Shown here in pieces: positions 54,655-62,858 of a DNA stretch of 64,000 nt. The DNA lies in NCBI RefSeq assembly GCF_003610895.1, contig NZ_MCAS01000069.1:1-64000 (forward strand), in the 5' to 3' direction. This DNA is from Paraburkholderia fungorum. GTDB taxonomy: Bacteria; Pseudomonadota; Gammaproteobacteria; Burkholderiales; Burkholderiaceae. The number at the start of each line of letters is the position of its first letter. Within the stretch, counting starts at the first letter, position 1. Both the position numbers and the translations under genes were made by a program. The notes beneath the pieces are model-generated. The model had not been told where the DNA came from and ran no database searches. It was given only the letters and a program-made list of their open reading frames with translations.

Positions 54655-55503
54655 ATGGACACCACGCTGGCCACTTTCGAACGGGACGTCATCACGGCGT
54701 CGACACTGGCCCCTGTGCTGGTCGATTTCTGGGCGCCATGGTGCGGGCCCTGCAAGACGCTCGGCCCGATGCTGGAAAAGCTCGAAGCCGAAGCCGCCGG
54801 CAAATGGAAGCTGGTGAAGGTGAACGTGGATGAGAACCAGGAACTGGCCGCGCACTTCCAGGTGCGCAGCATTCCGCATGTGATGGCGTTTGCCGACGGC
54901 CAACCGGTCGATCAGTTCGTCGGCGTGTTGCCGGAAGGCCAGTTGCGCGAGTTCATCGAACGGCTCGTTCCGCAAGGCGCGGATGCGTCACGTCTTGAAG
55001 CGCAAGCCGCGTTGGCTGAAGGCCGCCGCGAGGATGCCTACGATGCGCTGCAAGCGGCGCTCGCCTACGACCCGGGCTTCGACGAAGCACGCATGGACCG
55101 TATCGAGATGCTGCTCGAAGATCACCGCATCGACGAAGCGCGCAATGAAGTCGACCTGTTGTCGCCGAAAACCACGCAAGGGATCGACGCCCGCTTCAAC
55201 GCGATCAAGACCCGGCTCGATGCGGTAGACGCGGCGGCCGATCTGCCGCCTACGGATGCGCTCGAAGCCAAAGTCGCGGCGAACCCCGACGATCTCGAAG
55301 CTCGCTTCGATCTGGCTAGCGCATTCATTGCACGCCGCAAATACGAAGGCGCACTCGAACATCTGCTGGCCATCGTGCAGCGCGACCGTGCGTTCCGCGA
55401 AGACATCGGCCGTAAAACCATGCTGTCGGTGTTCGATCTCGCGGCGCACCAGCCGGAACTGGTGTCGCACTGGCGGCGCAAGCTGAGCGCGCTGTTGTTC
55501 TGA
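54655..55503 (+). CDS. Thioredoxin-TPR chaperone (CnoX/YbbN-like)
   Basis: 282 residues. Residues 5-105 form a thioredoxin fold with WAPWCGPCK, Cys30 and Cys33, so both active-site Cys are present, whereas E. coli CnoX has lost the first. The remainder is a TPR helical domain (RLEAQAALAEGRREDAYDALQAAL and following). YbbN/CnoX proteins hand clients to GroEL and protect against oxidative stress. A GAGGA lies 7 nt before the ATG. The name of the family is certain; the redox activity is inference. Confidence 0.9.
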   Translation: MDTTLATFERDVITASTLAPVLVDFWAPWCGPCKTLGPMLEKLEAEAAGKWKLVKVNVDENQELAAHFQVRSIPHVMAFADGQPVDQFVGVLPEGQLREFIERLVPQGADASRLEAQAALAEGRREDAYDALQAALAYDPGFDEARMDRIEMLLEDHRIDEARNEVDLLSPKTTQGIDARFNAIKTRLDAVDAAADLPPTDALEAKVAANPDDLEARFDLASAFIARRKYEGALEHLLAIVQRDRAFREDIGRKTMLSVFDLAAHQPELVSHWRRKLSALLF

Positions 55504-55600
55504 TCTGTACTGTGTTCAGGCGCGGCGTGCGAGCCGCGTCTGAATGCGTTGCCGCGTACACGACGTACACGGCATACACGGCATAAAGCGCCCTACCGCA

Positions 55601-56458
55601 TCAACCCGCAGCCTGCCTCGCCAGGGCCCGCAACACATGCGCGGCCGCGGCGAAACCGAAGCTCGCGGTCACGCACACGCTCGATCCAAATCCCGCACAG
55701 TTCAAACCCACCGGTCCCGTATGCCCCGGCGACGTGGTGACGTGTTCCGCTTCCTCGTCGATATCGCACACGGCGGCTTCCGGGTAGATCAGCGGTTCAT
55801 CGGAATACACCGCGCTCACCTTGAACTTCGCCTTTGGTCCGCGCGGGAAACCATGCTGTTTGCGCAACTGCCCGCGCACTTTCGATAGCAATGGGTCCTG
55901 GATCGTCAATGCGAGATCGTCGATACGGATGCGAGTGGGATCCAGTTGGCCACCCGCGCCGCCCACCGTGATCAACGGCTGCTTCTGCTCGACGCACCAA
56001 GCAATCAACGCGGTCTTGGTGCGTACGCTGTCGATCGCATCGATCACGTAGTCAAAACCACCGCCAAGCGTGGCCGCGAAATTGTCCGGCTCGACGAAGT
56101 CTTCCACGAGCCGTACGTCGCAGAACGGATTGATTGCCGCGATGCGTTCGGCCATCGCTTCGACTTTCGGTTTTCCGTAGTTGCCATCCAGCGCATGGAT
56201 CTGGCGGTTAGTGTTGCTCTCGGCGACGTTGTCCAGATCGATCAAGGTCAGCGTGCCGACCGCGCTGCGCGCCAGCGCCTCCGCCACCCATGAACCCACC
56301 CCGCCGATGCCGATCACGGCGACGTGTGCCCCTTCGAACGCAGCGAGCGCCGGCGCCCCGTACAGGCGGGCAACACCGCCGAAGCGGCGCGCGCGGTCGG
56401 CGGTTTCACTCCCTTCGAGGCTGGTAGTAAGATCGGAAGGCGCGGTGGTGCTGGACAT
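55601..56458 (-). CDS. tcdA: tRNA threonylcarbamoyladenosine dehydratase
   Basis: 285 residues, E1-like (ThiF/MoeB) family. TcdA (CsdL) uses ATP to cyclise t6A to ct6A on tRNA. HVAVIGIGGVGSWVAEALARS (ATP site), LIDLDNVAESNTNRQIHA and DYVIDAIDSVRTKTALIAWC are present. The start 56458 follows the family; the preceding residues to 56620 do not fit. The family partner CsdA is not nearby, as is often the case. Confidence 0.92.
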   Translation of the reverse strand: MSSTTAPSDLTTSLEGSETADRARRFGGVARLYGAPALAAFEGAHVAVIGIGGVGSWVAEALARSAVGTLTLIDLDNVAESNTNRQIHALDGNYGKPKVEAMAERIAAINPFCDVRLVEDFVEPDNFAATLGGGFDYVIDAIDSVRTKTALIAWCVEQKQPLITVGGAGGQLDPTRIRIDDLALTIQDPLLSKVRGQLRKQHGFPRGPKAKFKVSAVYSDEPLIYPEAAVCDIDEEAEHVTTSPGHTGPVGLNCAGFGSSVCVTASFGFAAAAHVLRALARQAAG

Positions 56459-56703
56459 GGTGGCAGGCTCGTTCAAAGCAGGCAAAACACAAAGTGATGA
56501 AAACGCCGAGGCACAGCCAAGCGTTTCCAGCCCGTATTTTGCCTGATCGCGGCGCCTCGCATGACCACGCCAACCTGGAGGCACGAATGGCGGCCAACGT
56601 TGTAACGTGCATATCCACACAGCGCGGCGGGCCTTGATCTGGTCGCGGGCAAAAAATTCACGCCCTGGCTATACTGATTAGACTGAAGCGTTCGCATAAG
56701 AAT

Positions 56704-57345
56704 ATGACCTCACTCGCCGAACTTCGAAAAAACTATTCGCTCGGTTCTTTGGACGTGGCCGATATCGACCGCAACCCGTTTCGTCAATTCGACACGTGGT
56801 TTCAGCAAGCGGTAGACGCCCAGTTGCCCGAGCCGAATACGATGACGCTGGCCACGGTTGACTCGCGCGGCCGGCCGTCGGCGCGCATCGTGCTGATCAA
56901 AGGGGTCGACGAGCGCGGCTTTGTGTTCTTCACCAACTACGAAAGCCGCAAGGGCCGCGAACTGGCCGTTAATCCCTACGCAAGCCTGCTGTTCTACTGG
57001 ATCGAACTCGAACGCCAGGTGCGCATAGAAGGCCGCATTATCAAAACCAGCGCGGAAGAAAGCGATACGTATTTTGCGTCGCGCCCGCTCGGTTCACGCA
57101 TTGGTGCGTGGGCATCCAATCAAAGTCAGGTAATTGAAAGCCGTTCGCAGCTCGAAACACGCGAACGCGAAATCAGCCTGCAATACGGCGACCAACCGCC
57201 GCGCCCACCGCACTGGGGCGGCTATCGTTTGGTACCCGAAGCAATTGAATTCTGGCAAGGCCGGCCGTCGCGTCTGCACGACCGCTTGCGCTACACACGT
57301 TCAAGCGAAAACAGCGACTGGCAAATCTCCCGCCTTTCGCCTTGA
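56704..57345 (+). CDS. pdxH: Pyridoxamine 5'-phosphate oxidase
   Basis: 213 residues. PdxH oxidises pyridoxamine or pyridoxine phosphate to PLP using FMN. DVADIDRNPFRQFDTWFQQA, MTLATVDSRGRPSARIVLIKG, FFTNYESRKGRELAVNPYA and WGGYRLVPEAIEFWQGRPSR are signature segments. Ribosome site is weak (AAGAA). PLP is also the cofactor and signal of the MocR-type regulator at 6440, but the two are far apart. Confidence 0.96.
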   Translation: MTSLAELRKNYSLGSLDVADIDRNPFRQFDTWFQQAVDAQLPEPNTMTLATVDSRGRPSARIVLIKGVDERGFVFFTNYESRKGRELAVNPYASLLFYWIELERQVRIEGRIIKTSAEESDTYFASRPLGSRIGAWASNQSQVIESRSQLETREREISLQYGDQPPRPPHWGGYRLVPEAIEFWQGRPSRLHDRLRYTRSSENSDWQISRLSP

Positions 57346-57486
57346 ATCGGAATACAGCACCGTACGCGCGTTGCCAACGCAGCAGCGCGCGCCGGTAGGA
57401 CTGCGACTCGCGGCATGGGAGCTGCGCCGCATGGAGCCGCAATCCACACAGGCTTTGCTTTAATTCAACGGACACGGAGAGATCAC

Positions 57487-58701
57487 ATGTTCTGGGAGAA
57501 AAAGCTGGCGCAGTGGGTGGAAGAAGTAAAAACCAAGGCTAACCTGCCAGCACGCCTTGTGCTGTGGGACGGTCAGCAACATGACTTCGGGCAGTTCGCC
57601 GCGCCTCAGGTCACGCTACATGTCAAAAGCGCCACGGCGCTGCCTTATCTGCTCGAACCGAGCCTCGACAATCTGGGCGAGGCGTATGTGAAGGGCAAGA
57701 TCGATATCGAAGGCAAGCTGTCGGACATCATCAACGTCAGCTATCAGCTGGCGCGCAATACCGTCACCAGCGCGAGCAAGCTGGCGCGCGTACGGCGCTA
57801 CTTCCATCACTCGAAGTCGTCGGACAAGAAGGCCATTCAGTATCACTACGACGTCTCGAACGAGTTCTACAAGCTGTGGCTCGACGAGAACATGGTGTAC
57901 TCGTGTGCGTACTTCGAGAATGGCAATGAAGATCTCGCCGCCGCCCAGGTCAAGAAAATCGACCACATTCTCACCAAGATCCAGTTGCAACCCGGGCAGC
58001 GCCTGCTCGATATCGGCTGCGGCTGGGGTGCGCTCGTTCTGCGTGCCGCGCAGAAATTCGGCGCCAAATGTGTCGGCGTGACGCTGTCGCAGAACCAGTT
58101 CGATCTCGCTACCGCACGAGTGAAAGCCGCGGGCCTCGAAAACCAGATCGAGATTCGTCTGCAGGATTATCGCGACGTCGAAGGCCAGTTCGACCGCATT
58201 ACCAGCGTCGGCATGTTCGAGCACGTCGGCCGCAAGAATCTGCCGGGCTACTTTCAGAAAGTCCACGACCTGCTGGTCGAAGACGGCATCGCCATGAATC
58301 ACGGCATTACGTCGAGCGATTCGGACAGCGGCGAAACGGCGTTGGGCGGCGGCGAATTCATCGATCGTTATGTCTTTCCGGACGGTGAACTGCCGCACAT
58401 CAGCCTTGCGCTCGAATCGATGCAGCGCGGCGGGCTTGAAGCGGTTGACGTCGAAAGCCTGCGCCGTCACTATGCGCACACGCTGAACATCTGGGCGGAA
58501 AACTTCGAGACGCATGCGGACGAAGCCCGCAAGCTGGTCGACGACGAAAAATTCCGCATCTGGCGCGTGTACCTCGCCGGTTGCGCGTATGCGTTCGAAA
58601 ACGACGACGTCTCGATCTACCAGGTGGTATGCCGTAGAGCCGGACGGAGCGCCAAGACCTTACCGTGGTCGCGTCGCTATATGTACGACAAAACGTTGTG
58701 A
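57487..58701 (+). CDS. cfa: Cyclopropane-fatty-acyl-phospholipid synthase
   Basis: 404 residues. It transfers a methylene from S-adenosylmethionine to the double bond of membrane fatty acids, an adaptation to stress. AIQYHYDVSNEFYKLWLDENMVYSCAYF, the SAM site LLDIGCGWGALVLRAA, GVTLSQNQFDLA and FEHVGRKNLPGYF are visible. The start at 57487 has GGAGAG about 6 nt upstream. Downstream pieces are intact, ending RRYMYDKTL. Confidence 0.96.
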   Translation: MFWEKKLAQWVEEVKTKANLPARLVLWDGQQHDFGQFAAPQVTLHVKSATALPYLLEPSLDNLGEAYVKGKIDIEGKLSDIINVSYQLARNTVTSASKLARVRRYFHHSKSSDKKAIQYHYDVSNEFYKLWLDENMVYSCAYFENGNEDLAAAQVKKIDHILTKIQLQPGQRLLDIGCGWGALVLRAAQKFGAKCVGVTLSQNQFDLATARVKAAGLENQIEIRLQDYRDVEGQFDRITSVGMFEHVGRKNLPGYFQKVHDLLVEDGIAMNHGITSSDSDSGETALGGGEFIDRYVFPDGELPHISLALESMQRGGLEAVDVESLRRHYAHTLNIWAENFETHADEARKLVDDEKFRIWRVYLAGCAYAFENDDVSIYQVVCRRAGRSAKTLPWSRRYMYDKTL

Positions 58702-58806
58702 TACGGTTGCGCCGCGGCGATTTGCTGTCGCCGCGCGCCGGCGCTACGTGCATGTGCGACCGGGCCGGCGCGGCGCAAACCCTAAACAACAGCAGGTCGA
58801 ACATAG

Positions 58807-60078
58807 ATGGATCAGAGCGGGACAAGCGAAGTTGAACAGCCGGTGAGCGACGGGGATGACGCACAGGCCGACGCCGTGCAGTTCGATCTGTTCGGATTAC
58901 CGGTGGAACAGACGCCGGCGCCGAAGGCCGACGCGGGAGCAAAACCGCCGCGCACGACTACAGAAGCCAAAGCAGCGCCAGCCACCGCCGACACGCCGAA
59001 GAAACGCCGCTCACGCGACGTTCTCGCCGCCCCGCCCTCACCCGAACTCCTCGCGCTCGCTGCCGAACTGCCACCGCAGGTCCACCTCGGCACATCGACA
59101 TGGTCGTTTCCGGGTTGGCACGGCATCGTCTACGGCGACGAATACAGCAATAGCAAACTTTCGCGCGAAGGTCTGACGGCTTATGGTGCGCATCCACTCT
59201 TAAAGACCGTCAGCATCGACCGGTCGTTTTATCAGGCGCTCACCGTCACTGAATACTTGCGCTACGCACAGCAGGTACCGGAGCACTTCCGCTTCATCGT
59301 CAAAGCGCCGATGACCATCACGGACGCCACCGTGCGCGCCGAACGCGGCGAACCGGTCTCGCTGAACCCGTGCTTTCTGAACGCGCAAATGGCGATCGAC
59401 GAATTCGTCACGCCGTGCCTTGAAGGCCTCGGGGCAAAAGCCGGTGCGCTGGTGTTCCAGCTCTCGCCGCTGCCCGACCAGATGCTCGCGCAGCCCGCGG
59501 TATTCATCGAGCGGCTCGCGGAGTTCCTGGCCGCCTTGCCGACGCTGCCTGAAGGCACCTGCTACGCGATAGAAATCCGCGACGCGAGTCTGCTCACGCC
59601 GCGCTTCATCCGCACGCTGAAAGCGGCGGGCGTGCGGTATTGCGTGGGGATTCATGCGCGGATGCCGGACCCGCTGCGTCAGGCGGCGGCGCTCGCGCTG
59701 CTGGACGGCGAGCCGGCCGGCCCACTGATCGTGCGCTGGAGTTTGCACGGCGGCTTCAAATACGAGCAGGCAAAAGCCAAGTACGAGCCGTTCAACCAAC
59801 TGGTCGACCAGGACCCGGGCACCCGCGCCGCGCTCGCCGAACTGGCCGCGCGCTACGCGCTGGCCGGCCAGCCGGTGGTGATCGCTGTGAACAACAAGGC
59901 GGAAGGGTCGGCGCCGTTAAGCTGCGTGGAACTGGCCCGGGAGATTATCGAGGCGTATGCACGCCTCGCTCATGAGCATGAACATGAGCAAGACGGCACG
60001 CAGGCGGAGTCCGAAGCGGACCTGCATGCCGATCAAGCTGAGCGGCGCGAGGACGGCGAGTCCGGCGGCGAACGCTGA
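58807..60078 (+). CDS. DUF72 family protein with acidic C-terminal tail
   Basis: 423 residues. The central part (about 90-370) is DUF72 (YecE-like TIM barrel): LGTSTWSFPGWHGIVYG, LKTVSIDRSFYQALTV, FRFIVKAPM and a YAIEIRDASLL segment. The N-terminal 80 residues are Ala/Lys/Pro-rich and disordered; the last 35 are Glu, Gln, His and Asp-rich (EHEHEQDGTQAES). DUF72 function is unknown. The two polar ends are unlike the compact E. coli version. Confidence 0.85.
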   Translation: MDQSGTSEVEQPVSDGDDAQADAVQFDLFGLPVEQTPAPKADAGAKPPRTTTEAKAAPATADTPKKRRSRDVLAAPPSPELLALAAELPPQVHLGTSTWSFPGWHGIVYGDEYSNSKLSREGLTAYGAHPLLKTVSIDRSFYQALTVTEYLRYAQQVPEHFRFIVKAPMTITDATVRAERGEPVSLNPCFLNAQMAIDEFVTPCLEGLGAKAGALVFQLSPLPDQMLAQPAVFIERLAEFLAALPTLPEGTCYAIEIRDASLLTPRFIRTLKAAGVRYCVGIHARMPDPLRQAAALALLDGEPAGPLIVRWSLHGGFKYEQAKAKYEPFNQLVDQDPGTRAALAELAARYALAGQPVVIAVNNKAEGSAPLSCVELAREIIEAYARLAHEHEHEQDGTQAESEADLHADQAERREDGESGGER

Positions 60079-60126
60079 GCTACCGCCGCGGGAAAACGAA
60101 GCCGTCAACGCGCCACCACCCAAGAC

Positions 60127-60675
60127 TCAGCTCGCCTTGATCCGATGCGCGAACTTCTGACGGAATTTCGCGACCTTCGGCGCCACCACGAACGAGCAGT
60201 AGCCCTGATTCGGATGCTGCGCGAAATAGTTCTGGTGATACGCCTCGGCCGGCCAGTAGTTGCCGTCGAGCGGCAGCACCTGGGTGACGATCTGGCTGTC
60301 GTAGATACCCTGCTCGCCGATTTCGCGGATCGCCTGCAATGCCGTTTCACGCTGCGCGTCGGAGTGGGTAAAAATCACCGAGCGGTATTGCGTGCCGACG
60401 TCGTTGCCTTGCCGGTTCAATTGGGTCGGGTCGTGGATCGCGAAGAAAATATCGAGAATCTCGCGATAGCTGATCTTCGCCGGATCGAAGTCGACGTTCA
60501 CGACTTCCGCGTGGCCGGTCACGCCGTCGCACACCTGTTCATAGGTCGGCCGCTGGGTCTGGCCGCCCGCATAGCCGGACTCCACCGAGTTCACCCCTTC
60601 GACGCCCAGATACACCGCTTCGAGACACCAGAAACACCCGCCACCGAGGGTGGCGACTTCGCCTGTCTGACTCAT
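60127..60675 (-). CDS. msrA: Peptide-methionine (S)-S-oxide reductase
   Basis: 182 residues. MsrA repairs S-form methionine sulfoxide using thioredoxin. The catalytic Cys14 lies in LGGGCFWCLEAVY; YAGGQTQRPTYEQVCDGVTGHAEVV and YWPAEAYHQNYF are family segments. Start at 60675 has AAGGAG within 8-9 nt upstream; the earlier Met (60696) is a poorer choice. Confidence 0.95.
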   Translation of the reverse strand: MSQTGEVATLGGGCFWCLEAVYLGVEGVNSVESGYAGGQTQRPTYEQVCDGVTGHAEVVNVDFDPAKISYREILDIFFAIHDPTQLNRQGNDVGTQYRSVIFTHSDAQRETALQAIREIGEQGIYDSQIVTQVLPLDGNYWPAEAYHQNYFAQHPNQGYCSFVVAPKVAKFRQKFAHRIKAS

Positions 60676-60931
60676 GCTGCTTGCTCCTTGATACACATAG
60701 CCGGCCGATGCCGGTCCCAGTTAGCCGCAACGCTCATGCCACCGCCAAGACTTTCCAGCTTAGCGGTTTTTCCACCAACCGGCAGAGCTCGCGGCCGGTC
60801 CACCGCGATTGCAGTTAAAATTGGGATAAATCGACGATTTTCACTATGACTTTTGAATCATTTGTTTCCGGCCGCACACCCGATGGGTCCGGCACGGGTT
60901 TCACCCGGCTCGGCACAAGGGCTTCCGCCCG

Positions 60932-61441
60932 ATGAAGCGCGCCAGCCCGCCCAACTTCGACCAGTCCGCCTTTAAACAGGCGCTCGGCCAGTTCGCCACC
61001 GGCGTCACGGTCATTACGACACGCGCAGCGTCCGGCCAATTGATCGGTATCACGGCCAGCTCGTTCAATTCGGTTTCGCTCAATCCGCCGCTGGTGCTGT
61101 GGAGCCTCGCCACGCGCTCGGCGTCGATGCCGGTGTTCCAGGCGAACAGCCACTACGTGGTCAACGTGCTGGCCGCGTCGCAGCTCGATCTGTGCAAGCG
61201 CTTTGCGACGGTGAAGGGCGATCGTTTCGAAGGTGTGTCGCACGCCGAAGGCGACACCGGCATGCCGGTGCTCGACGGCGCGCTCGCCTGGTTCGAATGC
61301 CATAACCGCAGCCGCTACGAAGAGGGCGACCACGTGATTTTCGTCGGCGAGGTGGAGCGCTGCGGCGTCCACGAGAATGCGGCGGAGATTGCGCCGCTGG
61401 TGTTCCAGAACGGCCAGTTTCACGGACTCAAGTCGCTCTGA
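60932..61441 (+). CDS. Flavin reductase-like protein
   Basis: 169 residues of the flavin-reductase-like family (FMN-binding split barrel, as HpaC): FKQALGQFATGVTVITTRA, GITASSFNSVSLNPPLVLW, FQANSHYVVNVLAASQLDLC and the DHVIFVGEVERC end. It reduces FMN/FAD with NAD(P)H, often supplying a monooxygenase; no such partner is adjacent. Convergent with kynR. AAGGG is the only start signal. Confidence 0.88.
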   Translation: MKRASPPNFDQSAFKQALGQFATGVTVITTRAASGQLIGITASSFNSVSLNPPLVLWSLATRSASMPVFQANSHYVVNVLAASQLDLCKRFATVKGDRFEGVSHAEGDTGMPVLDGALAWFECHNRSRYEEGDHVIFVGEVERCGVHENAAEIAPLVFQNGQFHGLKSL

Positions 61442-61515
61442 ATGCGGCGCCGCTTTCGGCCTGGCGGCTGCTGCGAACCCATGCACGCCGGGGCGAGCAG
61501 CCCCGCCGCTCGCAT

Positions 61516-62025
61516 TCAGCTATGCGACGCGCTGTGCCCGCTGGTTTTCGTCACGAGCGACACCGGCACGCCGGAATCTTCTTTCAGCGTCTGCAGCACG
61601 ATATTCGAACGAATATCCATCACGCCCGGCGCCTTGTAGAGGCGTTGCAGAACGAAATCCGAATAGTGCTTGAGATTGTGGGCGAGCACCCGCAACAGAT
61701 AATGGGTTTCGCCGGTCACGACAAACGCGCCGACCACCTCCGGCCAATCCCGCACCGCCTCCGCAAAACGCTCGTGCCAGTTCTCCTGGTCGTTGCGCAT
61801 CGACACCTGCACAAACGCTTCCAGTTCGAAACCCAGCACTTCGCGGTTCAGGCACGCGCGGTAATGTTCGATGACGCCCTGCTCTTCCAGCAGGCGCAGG
61901 CGTCGTAGACAGGCCGATGGCGACAGCGAAATGCGCTCCGCCAGGTCGAGATTGCTGATCCGTCCTTCCTGCTGAAGCACCGTCAAGATACGGCAATCGG
62001 TGGCGTCGAGCGAGATCGCGTTCAT
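61516..62025 (-). CDS. kynR: Lrp/AsnC-family regulator of kynurenine genes
   Basis: 169 residues. Residues 8-60 form the HTH (DATDCRILTVLQQEGRISN, LSPSACLRRLRLLEEQG), residues 70-150 the RAM ligand-binding domain (FVQVSMRNDQENW, FVVTGETHYLLRV). It is divergent from kynB with 130 bp between, as the Lrp-type KynR that activates tryptophan degradation in other proteobacteria. Ligand is likely kynurenine. GGGAGA lies before the ATG. Confidence 0.88.
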   Translation of the reverse strand: MNAISLDATDCRILTVLQQEGRISNLDLAERISLSPSACLRRLRLLEEQGVIEHYRACLNREVLGFELEAFVQVSMRNDQENWHERFAEAVRDWPEVVGAFVVTGETHYLLRVLAHNLKHYSDFVLQRLYKAPGVMDIRSNIVLQTLKEDSGVPVSLVTKTSGHSASHS

Positions 62026-62095
62026 ATTCGGTCTCCCTTTCCCATTTGTCTCAAATTATGTTCCAAGACAGGGCTCAGAAGGAGATTTTTTCGCA

Positions 62096-62124
62096 ATCAC
62101 ATTTCGCGACAAGCCACCTATCAT
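62096..62124 (+). promoter_or_regulatory. Candidate kynB promoter
   Basis: ATCACA (62096-62101), 17-bp spacer, TATCAT (62119-62124), 31 nt before the kynB ATG. Both boxes are imperfect. AT-rich sequence TCAAATTATG upstream (62051-62060) may be the KynR site. Confidence 0.35.
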
Positions 62125-62155
62125 TCCTGGATAGACACAATCCGCTGATGGAGAC

Positions 62156-62800
62156 ATGGACACACTCTGGGACATCACCCCCGCCGTCGATACCGCGACA
62201 CCCGTCTGGCCCGGCGATACGCCGGTCGGCATCGAACGCGTGTGGCGCATGGAGGCGGGCTCGCCCGTCAACGTTGCGCGCCTGACGCTGTCGCCGCACA
62301 CCGGCGCCCACACCGACGCCCCGCTTCACTACGACGCCGAAGGCGCGGCGATCGGCGAGGTCGCGCTCGATGCGTACCTTGGACGCTGCCGCGTAATTCA
62401 TTGCATCGGCGCTTCGCCTGTTGTGACGCCACAACACCTGAGCGGCTCGCTCGACAACCTGCCGCCGCGAGTCTTACTACGCACTTACAAAAACGCGCCG
62501 ACGGCGGTCTGGGACAGCGCCTTCTGCGCGGTCGCGCCGGAAACGATCGATCTGCTGGCAGCGAGGGGGGTGAAGCTGATCGGCATCGACACGCCGTCGC
62601 TCGATCCGCAGGAATCGAAGACGATGGACGCGCACCACCGGATTCGCACGCACCGCATGGCGATCCTCGAAGGCATCGTGCTGGATGCCGTCGCACCCGG
62701 CGACTACGAGTTGATCGCGCTGCCGCTCAAGCTGACCACGCTCGACGCGAGCCCCGTGCGCGCCGTGTTGCGGGCGCTGCCCGAATCCGAATCTGCCTGA
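62156..62800 (+). CDS. kynB: Kynurenine formamidase
   Basis: 214 residues of the cyclase/KynB family. It hydrolyses N-formylkynurenine to kynurenine and formate in tryptophan breakdown. The LSPHTGAHTDAPLHY motif (metal-binding His and Asp) is intact, with LIGIDTPSLDPQESKT and the HHRIRTHRMAILEGI segment. Followed after 58 bp by kynU, with which it forms an operon; kynA probably follows outside the window. Confidence 0.95.
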   Translation: MDTLWDITPAVDTATPVWPGDTPVGIERVWRMEAGSPVNVARLTLSPHTGAHTDAPLHYDAEGAAIGEVALDAYLGRCRVIHCIGASPVVTPQHLSGSLDNLPPRVLLRTYKNAPTAVWDSAFCAVAPETIDLLAARGVKLIGIDTPSLDPQESKTMDAHHRIRTHRMAILEGIVLDAVAPGDYELIALPLKLTTLDASPVRAVLRALPESESA

Positions 62801-62858
62801 TCGCCCGCGATCTGCAAAACCGAATCACGTACTCCCAAATTTCTTTGACTGGACCATC

